A DNA stretch of 64,000 nt from Methanohalobium sp. (GTDB lineage: Archaea > Halobacteriota > Methanosarcinia > Methanosarcinales > Methanosarcinaceae), in assembly GCF_018609725.1 (NCBI RefSeq), contig NZ_JAHENT010000045.1:33049-97048 (forward strand). Direction: 5' to 3'. A model generated the notes under the pieces. That model searched no databases. It saw only the letters and a list, made by a program, of their open reading frames with translations, and was not told where the DNA came from. Every line of letters starts with the position of its first letter. The stretch's first letter is position 1. Position numbers and translations under genes: made by a program. This document shows positions 31,851 through 42,402 of this stretch, piece by piece.

Positions 31851-32047
31851 TAATAAACGGTTTCCTGATTTGGTTTTTAAAGTTAACAGCGATATACATA
31901 TGCGATATGTTTATGTAGTGCTTGATATAATGGATGAATATAATTAATCAAAATATATGTGTTTGTACGTAGTGGATTATTCGTGGTTTTGTAACAAATA
32001 AGAATAACCAATATTAAAATCATTTATTTAACCGGTGGAGGAATAAA

Positions 32048-33646
32048 ATGACATTATTCATCGAAATTAAAAATTTGACCGTGGAGTTTGACGGTACCAG
32101 AGTCCTGAAAAACATTAACCTGAATATCAATGAAGGAGAGGTCGTTGGTATACTGGGAAGAAGTGGTGCTGGTAAGACCGTGCTCATGCATGTTTTACGC
32201 GGTGTTGAAGAATACAAAAATGCTTCTGGAGAAGTTATTTACCACCTTGTAAGGTGCAGTAAATGTGGATATATTGAGCCACCGAGCAAAGTTGGTGAAG
32301 AATGTAAAGAATGTGGAGAGGAATTACAGTCATATGAAGTTGACCTCCTCAAACTCCCTTCCAATGACACAAACCGAAGAAACATTGTAAAACGCATTGC
32401 TATAATGCTTCAGCGTACTTTTGCACTTTATGGTGATGATAGGGTTATTGACAATGTCATAAGTTCACTCAAAGAAATAGGATACAAAGGGAAAGACGCA
32501 CTGTCAAAAGCTATGGAACTTCTTGATGAAGTGGAAATGTCACACCGGATGATGCACGTAGCCCGTGATTTAAGTGGTGGAGAAAAACAGCGTGTCGTTC
32601 TTGCAAGACAGCTGGTTCGAAATCCCATGATGCTTATTGCTGATGAACCTACTGGTACACTTGACCCAAAAACTGCCAGAATAGTACATGATGTTATTTC
32701 AGATGCTGTTAATAGTTACAACATGACAATGACCATTACTTCACACTGGCCCGATGTAATAAAACAAATGGCTGATAAAGCAATTATTCTGGACAAAGGT
32801 GAAATTGTAAATGAAGGCAACCCCGGTGAAATGGCTGATGAATTTACAAATCTTGCCTGCAGTATAGAAAAAGAATGTAAAAGAGAAATAGGAGATAAAA
32901 TTTTACAGGTTCAAAACCTGTCCAAAAAATATGTTTCTGTCACAAGAGGTGTGATTTATGCTGTAAATGATGTATCCTTTGATGTGTACGAAGGTGAAAT
33001 TTTTGGCATAGCCGGTGTCAGTGGCGCTGGTAAAACTACAACCTCACAGATACTTATAGGAAATGTCCAGCCTACAAAAGGCAATATAGAAGTAAGAGTT
33101 GGTGATGATTGGGTCGATATGACCGTGCCGGGTGCGGAAAATAGAGGACATGCAACCCAGTACATGGGAATTCTTCATCAGGAATATGGATTATATACTA
33201 ACAGGACCGTTATTGATAACCTTACCGAATCAATAGGAATCGACCTACCCTACGAACTTGCTGTTAAAAAAGCAATTAGTACACTAACAACCACTGGTTT
33301 TACTGAAGATGAAGCTAAATCCCTGTTGCATAAGATGGCTGAAGAGTTAAGTGAAGGTGAACGCCACAGAGTTGCACTTGCACAGGTGCTTATGAAAGAA
33401 CCAAACATTGTCATAATGGACGAACCTACCGGTACAATGGACCCTGTGACCAAAAAAGATGTAACAAAGTCGATATTAAAAACAAGAGATGAAATGGGTG
33501 ATACGTTCATAATTGTCTCACATGATATGGACTTTCTGGTTGATGTATGTGATAGAGTTGCTCTAATGCAGGAATCCAGAATAATGGACATCGGTGAACC
33601 CGAGAATGTACTGGCTCCATTACTTGAAGCCGAAAAGCAAATCTGA
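32048..33646 (+). CDS. atwA: Methyl-coenzyme M reductase system component A2 (twin ABC ATPase)
   Basis: Two ABC domains (GRSGAGKTV/LSGGEKQR/IADEPTGTLD; GVSGAGKTT/LSEGERHR/IMDEPTGTMD); CSKCGYIEPP...CKECGEELQ insert; next to MMP genes. Confidence 0.95.
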   Translation: MTLFIEIKNLTVEFDGTRVLKNINLNINEGEVVGILGRSGAGKTVLMHVLRGVEEYKNASGEVIYHLVRCSKCGYIEPPSKVGEECKECGEELQSYEVDLLKLPSNDTNRRNIVKRIAIMLQRTFALYGDDRVIDNVISSLKEIGYKGKDALSKAMELLDEVEMSHRMMHVARDLSGGEKQRVVLARQLVRNPMMLIADEPTGTLDPKTARIVHDVISDAVNSYNMTMTITSHWPDVIKQMADKAIILDKGEIVNEGNPGEMADEFTNLACSIEKECKREIGDKILQVQNLSKKYVSVTRGVIYAVNDVSFDVYEGEIFGIAGVSGAGKTTTSQILIGNVQPTKGNIEVRVGDDWVDMTVPGAENRGHATQYMGILHQEYGLYTNRTVIDNLTESIGIDLPYELAVKKAISTLTTTGFTEDEAKSLLHKMAEELSEGERHRVALAQVLMKEPNIVIMDEPTGTMDPVTKKDVTKSILKTRDEMGDTFIIVSHDMDFLVDVCDRVALMQESRIMDIGEPENVLAPLLEAEKQI

Positions 33647-33676
33647 TTTTTAAGGGAACTTTTTAAATCCGATGAG

Positions 33677-35302
33677 GTGGTGGTTGATGTTATAAAGAAC
33701 AATAATTTTTTAGCCAATAACTGCTTTATGAGGGGACAGGAGGCTTTTGACACGGATAACGAAATAGAAGTTGAAGTTGATGGTCAAAAAATAACCTTAT
33801 CAGAAGAATCAACACTTGAAGATGCCCTGAAAAAAGCCGATGTTACCTACAAAGAAGGAGCTTCAATTGGCATATTTGAAGAGAAAAAAAGTCAGGGTAG
33901 AGAGGAAACAAATAAATACAAAATAACGACATCCAAGGGTGAATTCCAGATAGAACTATATGATAATGAAACCGAATCAAAAAAACGCTGGATCGAGAAC
34001 TATATAAATTTTGATAACTTAAAAGTTGGATGGGAAAATAATGACGCACTGGCATTTGGTTCATTCAAAAGTAATATCAGCCCTGTTTTTGATTCCTACA
34101 AGTTTGAAGAATTTGACGTAGTATTCGGCACAGGAGGATTTGACCCCGACAAATCATTTATAATTATAATTAAAGAACCTCACATAGCCAAATATGGTAA
34201 CCCAGAAGATGGAAGTTTTGCTCATGTTATAAGTGGAAAGAAGATCGTTTCAAATCTGGAACAATCCGATACAATCAAAAATATAGAACCTGTTATAGAA
34301 TGGGAAGAAACAGGAGAAGGCTACACTACAAATGACCTTTCTACCAAAGTTTCTGACGGAAACAAAATATATACTCATTTTGAAGTGGAAATTGATCCTG
34401 CCGCTCCTGAAGGTGCTGAAAGTTTTTTTGCACTTGTAAAAGATGGCACATTCAAAATCGATTTTGAAGCAAGTTCATTCATAGCGGATGACTCGCTGAA
34501 AGGCGAAATGTCAAAATATGAGAATTTTGAACCAAGACAAACTGGAGCAGTATCTATCAGAACTGCGGGTTATAATACCGGGCGTACATATATATCAAGA
34601 AAAGACCGGCCATCAAGTATTGCACATTCAGTTATTGGATATGTTACAAAAGGTATTGAATTGATAAAAATGGCTAAACAGGAAGATGTACTCTCGGTTG
34701 CTACAATACCAAACCAGATTATGTTGCTTGGGAAAAGTTTTAAAGAAGCCGAATCAAGGCTGGAAAACCTCGACATTAAACTTACAAGACAAAATCATAC
34801 CGAAGATGATGCTGTTATCGTCAGCCAGAACCCTGAAAACACTATTGATATTTTCAATCAGGGTGAAGTCGAAGCTTATGGCGTTCCTGAATCACACCTT
34901 GTAAAAATCGAATTATTCAATGAATCAGCACCTAAAACAGTAGATTTTTTTAGACATGCTGCAAGGCTTCAATTTAAAAATGTAGGATATCTATCAGTGT
35001 ATTTCACCTATGAAAATACCTATCTTTTCAAAGCTGAACTGGAAGCTGAAAAATATAAAGAAATAATGCCAGAAAATACTCCTGAAAATAAAGTTAATGC
35101 AGGAGATATCGGAATTACAAACCAAGCTGCGAAAAGAATGGGCTACATCGGTGTTAAAACTGAAGACGATGATATGTTCGGTCCTACAGGTGAGAAATTT
35201 TCCAGCACTAATATAATTGGAAGGGTTCTGGACATTGAAAAATTAAAAAACCTGAAAGATGGGGACATCATGTATATAATTGAATACTCTGTAAGGGGTT
35301 AA
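33677..35302 (+). CDS. Methanogenesis marker protein 3
   Basis: N-terminal ubiquitin-like segment, cyclophilin-like repeats, position between atwA and MMP6; true start may be ATG at 33728. Confidence 0.85.
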   Translation: MVVDVIKNNNFLANNCFMRGQEAFDTDNEIEVEVDGQKITLSEESTLEDALKKADVTYKEGASIGIFEEKKSQGREETNKYKITTSKGEFQIELYDNETESKKRWIENYINFDNLKVGWENNDALAFGSFKSNISPVFDSYKFEEFDVVFGTGGFDPDKSFIIIIKEPHIAKYGNPEDGSFAHVISGKKIVSNLEQSDTIKNIEPVIEWEETGEGYTTNDLSTKVSDGNKIYTHFEVEIDPAAPEGAESFFALVKDGTFKIDFEASSFIADDSLKGEMSKYENFEPRQTGAVSIRTAGYNTGRTYISRKDRPSSIAHSVIGYVTKGIELIKMAKQEDVLSVATIPNQIMLLGKSFKEAESRLENLDIKLTRQNHTEDDAVIVSQNPENTIDIFNQGEVEAYGVPESHLVKIELFNESAPKTVDFFRHAARLQFKNVGYLSVYFTYENTYLFKAELEAEKYKEIMPENTPENKVNAGDIGITNQAAKRMGYIGVKTEDDDMFGPTGEKFSSTNIIGRVLDIEKLKNLKDGDIMYIIEYSVRG

Positions 35303-35303
35303 A

Positions 35304-35762
35304 ATGCCAGAAAACAATACAGACAATAATAATCACCAGGATACTATCACAAAACTTGTAGTCATTGACTCTGACTGGGTGCTCCCCTCTGATGCTGCAA
35401 TGAAAATATATGAATCCGAAACCGAGGTAACTGTCAAAGAAACCTGCTTTGGACTTATGGTTAATGGACCGACTGAAGCTGTTAACCGGGCTGTTGAAGA
35501 TGTTGTTTCTATGGACAGAAACCATATTTTTGTTAAACAAAGAGGTTTTCCACCTGGTGATGAAAGAAGATGTCGTGCAGTGCGGGGTGGAGGTCCAAGA
35601 CCCGGTTACTATTTCCTCAGAGAAGAGGTTAACATGTTGCCAACTATCGGGAAAGCGCTTGATGATTATGATAAAGGTGTTTCAGTTAAAGAAACTAAGA
35701 AATCCAAAAAACTGAAAACTTCCAAATTAAAAGACATTATTGAATCAAATGTAGAGGAGTGA
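35304..35762 (+). CDS. Methanogenesis marker protein 6
   Basis: FGLMVNGPTEAVNRAVEDVVSMDRNHIFVKQRGFPPGDERRCRAVRGGGPRPGYYFLREEVNMLPTIGKAL. Confidence 0.88.
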   Translation: MPENNTDNNNHQDTITKLVVIDSDWVLPSDAAMKIYESETEVTVKETCFGLMVNGPTEAVNRAVEDVVSMDRNHIFVKQRGFPPGDERRCRAVRGGGPRPGYYFLREEVNMLPTIGKALDDYDKGVSVKETKKSKKLKTSKLKDIIESNVEE

Positions 35763-35766
35763 AATT

Positions 35767-36240
35767 TTGGCTAAAGTATTCATCTATCCCACAAACAGCC
35801 TTATTCTGTATGACCTTGTAGAAAGATTTGGTCATGAACCCCTTGCCATGATGGGAAGAGTCCATGAAAAAATAACCACGCCAGGTATTGATTCTCCACC
35901 CATAAATATTAATCCAGAAGATCCAAAATACGGACTGAAGTATGCTGCGGTAGAAGTTCCCTCAGGTGTCAGAGGTAGACTGGCAATGGCGGGTCCCCTT
36001 ATAGAGAAAGCAGAAGCTGCCATAATAGTAAATGATTCTGCAATAAGTTTTGGTTGTATGGGCTGTGCACGAACTAATGAAATGGTCAAATACATGGCAA
36101 GACAAAAAGACATCCCTATATTGGAACTTGAATACCCCAACACCGAGGAAGAAGGAAAGGAATTCGTTTACAAAATAGCCGATTTTTTAAAATCACTTCC
36201 CGGTGCTAAAGAAAATAACCGTGAGGGAGAAAACGAATGA
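35767..36240 (+). CDS. Methanogenesis marker protein 5
   Basis: [76 protein letters not shown]; cluster position. Confidence 0.86.
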   Translation: MAKVFIYPTNSLILYDLVERFGHEPLAMMGRVHEKITTPGIDSPPININPEDPKYGLKYAAVEVPSGVRGRLAMAGPLIEKAEAAIIVNDSAISFGCMGCARTNEMVKYMARQKDIPILELEYPNTEEEGKEFVYKIADFLKSLPGAKENNREGENE

Positions 36241-37493
36241 GCAGAGATGAGGATGTGGAAGATAAGGTCACAATTGCTCTTATTGCATGCGGTCCCGAAT
36301 ATTCAGGAGTGCAATCCGAAATAGAATCCGCTGTTGAATCATTAAACGCCAAACTTGTATATCCTGAAATGGATGTTTCTGAGCTGGATACAATCGGAAG
36401 AGATTTCGGGTTGGAGGTAGCAAGTGCTGACCTGAAACTTTTAATGGCTCGTGCAAAAGCCATTGTAGAGGGTAGAGCCAAAGTTGATGCTGTTTTTGTT
36501 GCCTCCTGTTTTAGATGTGCTGAAGGTGCACTTGTCAGAAATGAAGTTAGAAGATATATTCATCAAAATACCAGCATCCCGGTTATCAGTTATTCATTCA
36601 CTGAACGTACAACCGCATCAACACTGCTAACCCGTCTTGAAGCCCTGACAACTGTTGCAAGGAGAAGACATCTGCTTGCAAGAGAAAAACAAAAAGGTCT
36701 AACAGCCGGTATAGACTCTGGTTCAACAACTACAAAAGCTGTTGTTATGAGAGACAACCAGGTCATCGGACATGGATGGGTTCCGACTATAAAAGTCATT
36801 GAAAGCGCTGAAGAAGCATATAAAAAGGCTCTGGATGAAGCTGGTGTAAACAGAGAAGATATTCAGGCTATAGGAACTACCGGTTATGGTAGATTTCTAG
36901 TAGGGAAAAAATACGATGCCCAACTTAGCCAGGAAGAAATTACTGTTAATTCAAAAGGCGCAGTCTATCTTGCCAACAAACAGAAGGGAAGTGCAACTGT
37001 TATCGACATTGGTGGGATGGATAACAAAGCTATAACTGTTGAAGACGGTATTCCGGGTATGTTTAGTATGGGTGGTGTCTGTGCCGGTGCATCAGGCCGT
37101 TTTCTTGAAATGACCGCTAAAAGGCTTGGTGTTGATATTACTGAACTTGGGTCGCTTGCCGTAAAAGGTATAGAGAACAATATAGAGATGAACAGTTACT
37201 GTATTGTTTTTGGTATCCAGTCTCTTGTAAATTCACTTGCTAAAGGTGCATCCCCTGAAGATGTTGCTGCGGCCGCATGTTACAGTGTCATAGAACAGAT
37301 ATTCGAGCAACAATTACAGGAAGTTGACATTAGAGAACCGGTTATACTGGTTGGTGGGTCGTCACTTATTGATGGTATACCAAGGACTCTGGAGAAATTC
37401 CTTAAAGTAGAGGTGATTGTACCTCCTGATTCTCAATATATCGGAGCTGTAGGTGCTTCAATGCTTTCATCCGGTTATATAAAGGAGGAGTGA
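36237..37493 (+). CDS. Methanogenesis marker protein 15 (BadF/HgdC-like ATPase)
   Basis: [64 protein letters not shown]. Confidence 0.9.
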   Translation: MSRDEDVEDKVTIALIACGPEYSGVQSEIESAVESLNAKLVYPEMDVSELDTIGRDFGLEVASADLKLLMARAKAIVEGRAKVDAVFVASCFRCAEGALVRNEVRRYIHQNTSIPVISYSFTERTTASTLLTRLEALTTVARRRHLLAREKQKGLTAGIDSGSTTTKAVVMRDNQVIGHGWVPTIKVIESAEEAYKKALDEAGVNREDIQAIGTTGYGRFLVGKKYDAQLSQEEITVNSKGAVYLANKQKGSATVIDIGGMDNKAITVEDGIPGMFSMGGVCAGASGRFLEMTAKRLGVDITELGSLAVKGIENNIEMNSYCIVFGIQSLVNSLAKGASPEDVAAAACYSVIEQIFEQQLQEVDIREPVILVGGSSLIDGIPRTLEKFLKVEVIVPPDSQYIGAVGASMLSSGYIKEE

Positions 37494-37494
37494 G

Positions 37495-38094
37495 ATGGAA
37501 CCTCTTGAAACATTTTTAGTGGAAGCCCCCCTACAGTCCGAGTCTGAACAGTACAGACAAATCCTGAAAGATGTTATATCGGACATGGTGCTTGCCCAGT
37601 CCATCGGAAGGATTAAAGTCGTCATAAGACCCGAAGAATCACTTTTTCAGATGGCAATGGTTTTAAGAGGAGGACTTTCTCCTGTAAAAACAAGTGATTT
37701 TGCAGATGTTAATGTTGGCGAATTCGGAAAAAATGAAGTGGTCATCAAAATAAATAATGAAAAATATCTATCCCAATTGCTCAAGATACTCTGGGATAAA
37801 TATGGACGTTTGAATGTAAGACAACCAGAACGTAAAACCGTAGCTGTCAAAACTGAAAACCCCATGGATAAAATATCAAATATTGAAAATATTATTGTTG
37901 ATGACCCGAGAAACACTCTTAAAAAAAGGGTTGTGGACATGGCTGTAAGAGTCGCACCTGAAGGTTTCAGGGTGAGATATCATTCCCTTAAAGGTGATAA
38001 TTTTATTTTTGTAGCATCCGAAGATGCAATGAAACAGGAATGGATTGAAGAGGCTCATCAGATGCTGGATGAGCTTACAGACAAGGAGGATTAA
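37495..38094 (+). CDS. Methanogenesis marker protein 17
   Basis: ORF between MMP15 and MMP7; LVEAPLQSESEQYRQILKDVISDMVLAQSIGRIKVVIRPEESLFQMAMVLRGG. Confidence 0.84.
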   Translation: MEPLETFLVEAPLQSESEQYRQILKDVISDMVLAQSIGRIKVVIRPEESLFQMAMVLRGGLSPVKTSDFADVNVGEFGKNEVVIKINNEKYLSQLLKILWDKYGRLNVRQPERKTVAVKTENPMDKISNIENIIVDDPRNTLKKRVVDMAVRVAPEGFRVRYHSLKGDNFIFVASEDAMKQEWIEEAHQMLDELTDKED

Positions 38095-38097
38095 TAA

Positions 38098-39033
38098 ATG
38101 GGTGTTGTTCTTGAACCCTATATATATGAAGGCGGAATGTACAAACATGGATTAATTCTGGAACTTCTGGAAGACCTTGGAGGATATCTGGTTCAGAAAA
38201 CACCTGCCGGATCAGAAGTTACACTGGTTATGCTTATTCCAAAAGAGGATGTCCATCTTGTGCAGGACCTTGCCAAAAAATTACTCGGTACACTAACCAA
38301 AGCTCCGCTTACAGGTACTGAAATCGCTGTTGTGTCACCTACTCTTGCATCTCATCATCTCCCCCATTCAGCATGTGATGTCGCAGAATATCTTCGGCGA
38401 GGGGGTTCAAATACCAATATGATAGGACTTGCCAGAGGTATGGGGAGAAAGGTTTCATTATCTGAAGATTATGAAAGAAAACTTATCAATGAACATGATG
38501 TTGCTGTATTTTCATTCGGGGTTTTTAGTGACTGTATAATTAATAAAAAGCCAAAACTATTCAAAGGTATAAAAGTACCAATTGTAGCAACAGGAGGTCC
38601 TGAACTCAATACTGAAGATGTCCCCGGTGCTGACATGTATGTGGGAGGTATTGGAAGGATAGCCCACCGCATGCGAAAAGAAGGAGAACTTAATTCACTG
38701 GATGTTTTGAACGAAAAAGTAGGAGAAATGATTGAGAATAAACGCGAAAAACTTGCAAAAGATCCATTGGCAGTAATTCCAGCACGTGTAATGCAGGAAA
38801 TAGAAAGGCAGATTTCAGATATCCAGAATGTACTATCTCCTGCACCTATAACTCTACAACTGGATGGGCTCAGAATAAAACTACCATATGAGGATTATCA
38901 TAAAAATATAGAAAACCTTGAATTTGATGAGGGAGTCGTCCTTTCAGAAATAGCCGATGTAATGCCTTCAAAGATGAAAAACTATATACTGGTGAAAATA
39001 AAACCAGAGTCGGAAGTAGGATACTCTATATAA
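38098..39033 (+). CDS. Methanogenesis marker protein 7
   Basis: LEPYIYEGGMYKHGLILELLEDLGGYLVQKTPAGSEVTLVMLIPKEDV; last gene of the cluster. Confidence 0.86.
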   Translation: MGVVLEPYIYEGGMYKHGLILELLEDLGGYLVQKTPAGSEVTLVMLIPKEDVHLVQDLAKKLLGTLTKAPLTGTEIAVVSPTLASHHLPHSACDVAEYLRRGGSNTNMIGLARGMGRKVSLSEDYERKLINEHDVAVFSFGVFSDCIINKKPKLFKGIKVPIVATGGPELNTEDVPGADMYVGGIGRIAHRMRKEGELNSLDVLNEKVGEMIENKREKLAKDPLAVIPARVMQEIERQISDIQNVLSPAPITLQLDGLRIKLPYEDYHKNIENLEFDEGVVLSEIADVMPSKMKNYILVKIKPESEVGYSI

Positions 39034-39101
39034 TTTTATTTTTATGGGTATTTATATATTAATTGACCCGTCTCAACAATTTCTTTACTGGAGATTGAAT
39101 T

Positions 39102-39590
39102 ATGGAATTTGAAAAAATAAAAGAGGTTTTGGATAAAGAACCAGATGATGCTGTATCCGAACTCTTGGACGATATCAAAGAACATTATGGAGAAGTACCC
39201 TATATACTGGATTTCATGAAAGATATGCCTGAACTATTTGTCCCAAAAGTGATGTATGACAACTCCATAATGAGAGAGTTCAAACGGATGGACCCTGAAA
39301 CAGTTGAATTGATATCCATAGGTGTATCATCAGCTCTAAGATGTGAACACTGTATGAAGATGCATATAAGAGTTGCAAAGCGGCTGGGTCTGTCAAAAGA
39401 AGAAATCTTTGATGCTATTATGATTGGTGGTACACTATCCAATGCATCTGTACTTGCTGAAGGTACCCGAGCACTTGATTCAGAACTTGGTGAAGATGAT
39501 AAAGACAAACAAGAAACCGGATGCCAAAAAGGAGATGTTTGCGATTTAACCGGTAATAACGATGATAATTCAAAAGATCGGTACTCCTGA
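39102..39590 (+). CDS. Carboxymuconolactone decarboxylase/AhpD-like protein
   Basis: LISIGVSSALRCEHCMKMHIRVAKRLGLSKEEIFDAIMIGGTLS (CxxC...H). Confidence 0.9.
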   Translation: MEFEKIKEVLDKEPDDAVSELLDDIKEHYGEVPYILDFMKDMPELFVPKVMYDNSIMREFKRMDPETVELISIGVSSALRCEHCMKMHIRVAKRLGLSKEEIFDAIMIGGTLSNASVLAEGTRALDSELGEDDKDKQETGCQKGDVCDLTGNNDDNSKDRYS

Positions 39591-40469
39591 TAATAGCACA
39601 CCTACAAAATAACCTAGAATTACACCACTATTTAGAAAAGGCAAACCTGCCTGAGGTTTCCCTTTCATAATAAAAACCGACAGTGCAAAGAATCCGATGA
39701 CTGTACCTATCACTCCGCCAAGTGCAGGATAAGATATTATTCCTGAATGTTCAATAAATACATTAGCAGAAACCACAAGTATTGTCGGCATTACCGCATC
39801 TCCAAGACCCATGAAAAATGCATCACGTTCTTTATCATCGTTATTGAAACTTTCTTCTCTGAAAGAATAATCAAGCCTTTTAGGAATTACAAACAAGATA
39901 GGTAATTTTAAATCCATTACTCCTTCTGCCAGAGAAACCATATGCTTGGTTTTATACACCGAAATTGCATCGTATACAGCAAGTATTACCAGTAATATAA
40001 TTGCAGGCATTATAGCAAGAGATATTCCAAATATAGAACTGGCCGCAGCCCCGATAATAATACCCACTATGTCTATAATATACCACTCAGGGAATTTATA
40101 AAGTATTCCTGTCATTCCGATCGCAGATATTAATGATACAGACATTCCAAGAGTTGGAGCTATATTAAACATTGACGTAAACGCAAAAAGACCGTAATAA
40201 AGTGTTGATGCCACAGCAAAAAGGATAAAAAGCTGTATTATCCATTGCTGGTCTCTTTTTATCGCCAGAAGAAGAATCAAAGTAAAGACTATAATAATTC
40301 CGATATAATAAAAGGAGTTGAAAGCGGATTCCGGATTTTCAAAAGCACGCATATTATTAACTTCCATAGGCATAGCCAATGTCAGTGCCAGAATCTGTAC
40401 AAGTAACAATATACCAGCCATTATAAGTAGTGGTGAATACTCTTTAAACTTGGAATCTTTAGAACTCAA
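39570..40469 (-). CDS. Presenilin-family intramembrane aspartyl protease homologue
   Basis: AVYDAISVYKTKHM (YD), FMGLGDAVMPTILVVSA (GLGD), SYPALGGVIG (PAL); about 9 TM segments. Confidence 0.85.
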   Translation of the reverse strand: MSSKDSKFKEYSPLLIMAGILLLVQILALTLAMPMEVNNMRAFENPESAFNSFYYIGIIIVFTLILLLAIKRDQQWIIQLFILFAVASTLYYGLFAFTSMFNIAPTLGMSVSLISAIGMTGILYKFPEWYIIDIVGIIIGAAASSIFGISLAIMPAIILLVILAVYDAISVYKTKHMVSLAEGVMDLKLPILFVIPKRLDYSFREESFNNDDKERDAFFMGLGDAVMPTILVVSANVFIEHSGIISYPALGGVIGTVIGFFALSVFIMKGKPQAGLPFLNSGVILGYFVGVLLSGVPIF

Positions 40470-40641
40470 ATAACTTCAACCCTTTGTAATTTTATGAAGT
40501 AAATAAGCTGATTTCCCAAGAGTATTTGCCCCATATTTAATACTATGCCTGGGTTACATAACAGAAATTATATAAATTATCTACTCAATAGTTTTTAAAA
40601 CAGAAATAAATAACTGACTTAGGTTAAAAGAGTGAAAAACA

Positions 40642-40965
40642 ATGGAAACACGGGATATAGTCTTTTCAGTTATTATGGTAATATCCGCCTTCATACTGAC
40701 ATATCAGTGGCTTGGAAGGTTTGGTGAAAGTTCAAAGAACCCCCTGATAATATTTGCAGCCATCGTAATGGTCGGTTCACTGGCTGTACTGATACTATCC
40801 ATAATAACCCGGCTTCGAAATATTGAGCAGATGATGGAAGCAAAGGAGCGTTCATTGCGTATAAACATACAGAGTGTAGAAGACAATCTGGACAAGAGGA
40901 TTGGTGATGTTCAAAACTCTGTAAACAACGCTATGGATGAGCTTAATCGGAAAAAGTATCGCTAA
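40642..40965 (+). CDS. Hypothetical membrane protein, two TM plus coiled coil
   Basis: 107 aa ORF, hydrophobic N-terminus, charged C-terminus. Confidence 0.6.
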   Translation: METRDIVFSVIMVISAFILTYQWLGRFGESSKNPLIIFAAIVMVGSLAVLILSIITRLRNIEQMMEAKERSLRINIQSVEDNLDKRIGDVQNSVNNAMDELNRKKYR

Positions 40966-41281
40966 ATGACCCAGAAATCATATCTTCCACATTTTTCATA
41001 GTATTTCTGGCATCTTCTACACCTGATGTCCTCCTGATATCTATTTTACCGCTTTTATAAAGTATAATGGTCTTGTCCATAAAATCAAACCTTGCCACCC
41101 CTAGTTTTTCAGAACAGCTCAACTGTGATATTGAGCCCGAGTTAAGGTATTGCTGTAATATCTGGCATAAAATATCCATTGATATATTTTTGCCAAATCT
41201 TGATTGGGCTATATATTTGCTGGGGTCATCAACACACGGCTGGGTCAGGTCAACGCTGTAATCAGATGTTTCTACACTCAT
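40943..41281 (-). CDS. Hypothetical protein
   Basis: 112 aa ORF, LGVARFDFMDKTIILYKSGKIDIRRTSGVEDA; overlaps 3' end of the convergent gene. Confidence 0.6.
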   Translation of the reverse strand: MSVETSDYSVDLTQPCVDDPSKYIAQSRFGKNISMDILCQILQQYLNSGSISQLSCSEKLGVARFDFMDKTIILYKSGKIDIRRTSGVEDARNTMKNVEDMISGSFSDTFSD

Positions 41282-41370
41282 ATATCACTGATTGATTGAG
41301 TTTCTAATAGATAGTTATTGTTACATGTTAATCAATAATTAAATAAAAAGAGATTCAATAAAGGTAAATC

Positions 41371-42387
41371 ATGGGCGTTGATATAGGAGATCTTTTACAC
41401 AAAAAAGAGGTTGAAATACCCAACCTTTCAAACAAAACTGTTGCAATAGACGCATACAATACTCTGTATCAGTTTCTAAGTATTATACGGCAGCGTGATG
41501 GCACTCCACTGCAGGATTCAAAAGGTAGAACGACATCTCACTTATCAGGTATTTTGTACCGAATTACAAATTTGGTAGAAGAAGATATCAAACCTGTTTT
41601 TGTTTTTGACGGAAAACCTCCTGATTTTAAAACAGAAACTCTTGAAAAGCGTAAGCAATCACGCGAAAACGCAAACCAGAAATGGAATGAGGCAAAGAAG
41701 AAAGGACTGACAGAAGAAGCCTATAAATATGCACAGGGTTCTGCCAGAATAGATGATCAAATCCTTGATGATGCTAAATATCTGCTTGACTCTATGGGTA
41801 TTCCGTACCTTCAATCTCCTTCTGAAGGTGAAGCACAGGCGGCTCACATGGTTCAAAAAGGTGATGCGGATTATGTGGGGTCTCAAGACTATGATGCGCT
41901 TCTATTCGGTGCTCCCCATGTTATCAGAAACCTTACAATAACAGGAAAACGGAAAATTCCCGGTAAAAATACATACATTGAATTAAAACCCGAAACTATT
42001 GACATGGAAGAAAATCTGGAATCTTTGGGGGTTACACATTCCAAACTTATTGACATTGCCCTATGTGTAGGTACAGATTACAATAAAGGTCTGGAAAAAA
42101 TCGGTCCGAAAAGAGCTCTTAAACTGGTAAAAGCACACGATGATATTAAATCAATACTTAATGAAACCGGGCAAAAGATAGAGAATGTTGATAAGATTAA
42201 AGATTTTTTTATGAACCCAGAGGTCACCGATGATTACCAGCTTAAGTGGAATAGACCGGACAAAGATAAAATAATACAGTTCCTTTGTGAAGAACATGAT
42301 TTTTCAGAAGAACGTGTGGCAAAAGCATGCGACCGTCTTGATTCGAAACTTGGTTCTCATCAGAAGACACTTGATCAGTGGTTTTGA
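41371..42387 (+). CDS. fen: Flap endonuclease 1
   Basis: [70 protein letters not shown]-terminal PIP box KTLDQWF. Confidence 0.97.
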   Translation: MGVDIGDLLHKKEVEIPNLSNKTVAIDAYNTLYQFLSIIRQRDGTPLQDSKGRTTSHLSGILYRITNLVEEDIKPVFVFDGKPPDFKTETLEKRKQSRENANQKWNEAKKKGLTEEAYKYAQGSARIDDQILDDAKYLLDSMGIPYLQSPSEGEAQAAHMVQKGDADYVGSQDYDALLFGAPHVIRNLTITGKRKIPGKNTYIELKPETIDMEENLESLGVTHSKLIDIALCVGTDYNKGLEKIGPKRALKLVKAHDDIKSILNETGQKIENVDKIKDFFMNPEVTDDYQLKWNRPDKDKIIQFLCEEHDFSEERVAKACDRLDSKLGSHQKTLDQWF

Positions 42388-42402
42388 TTAATTTAGTAGG
42401 GG

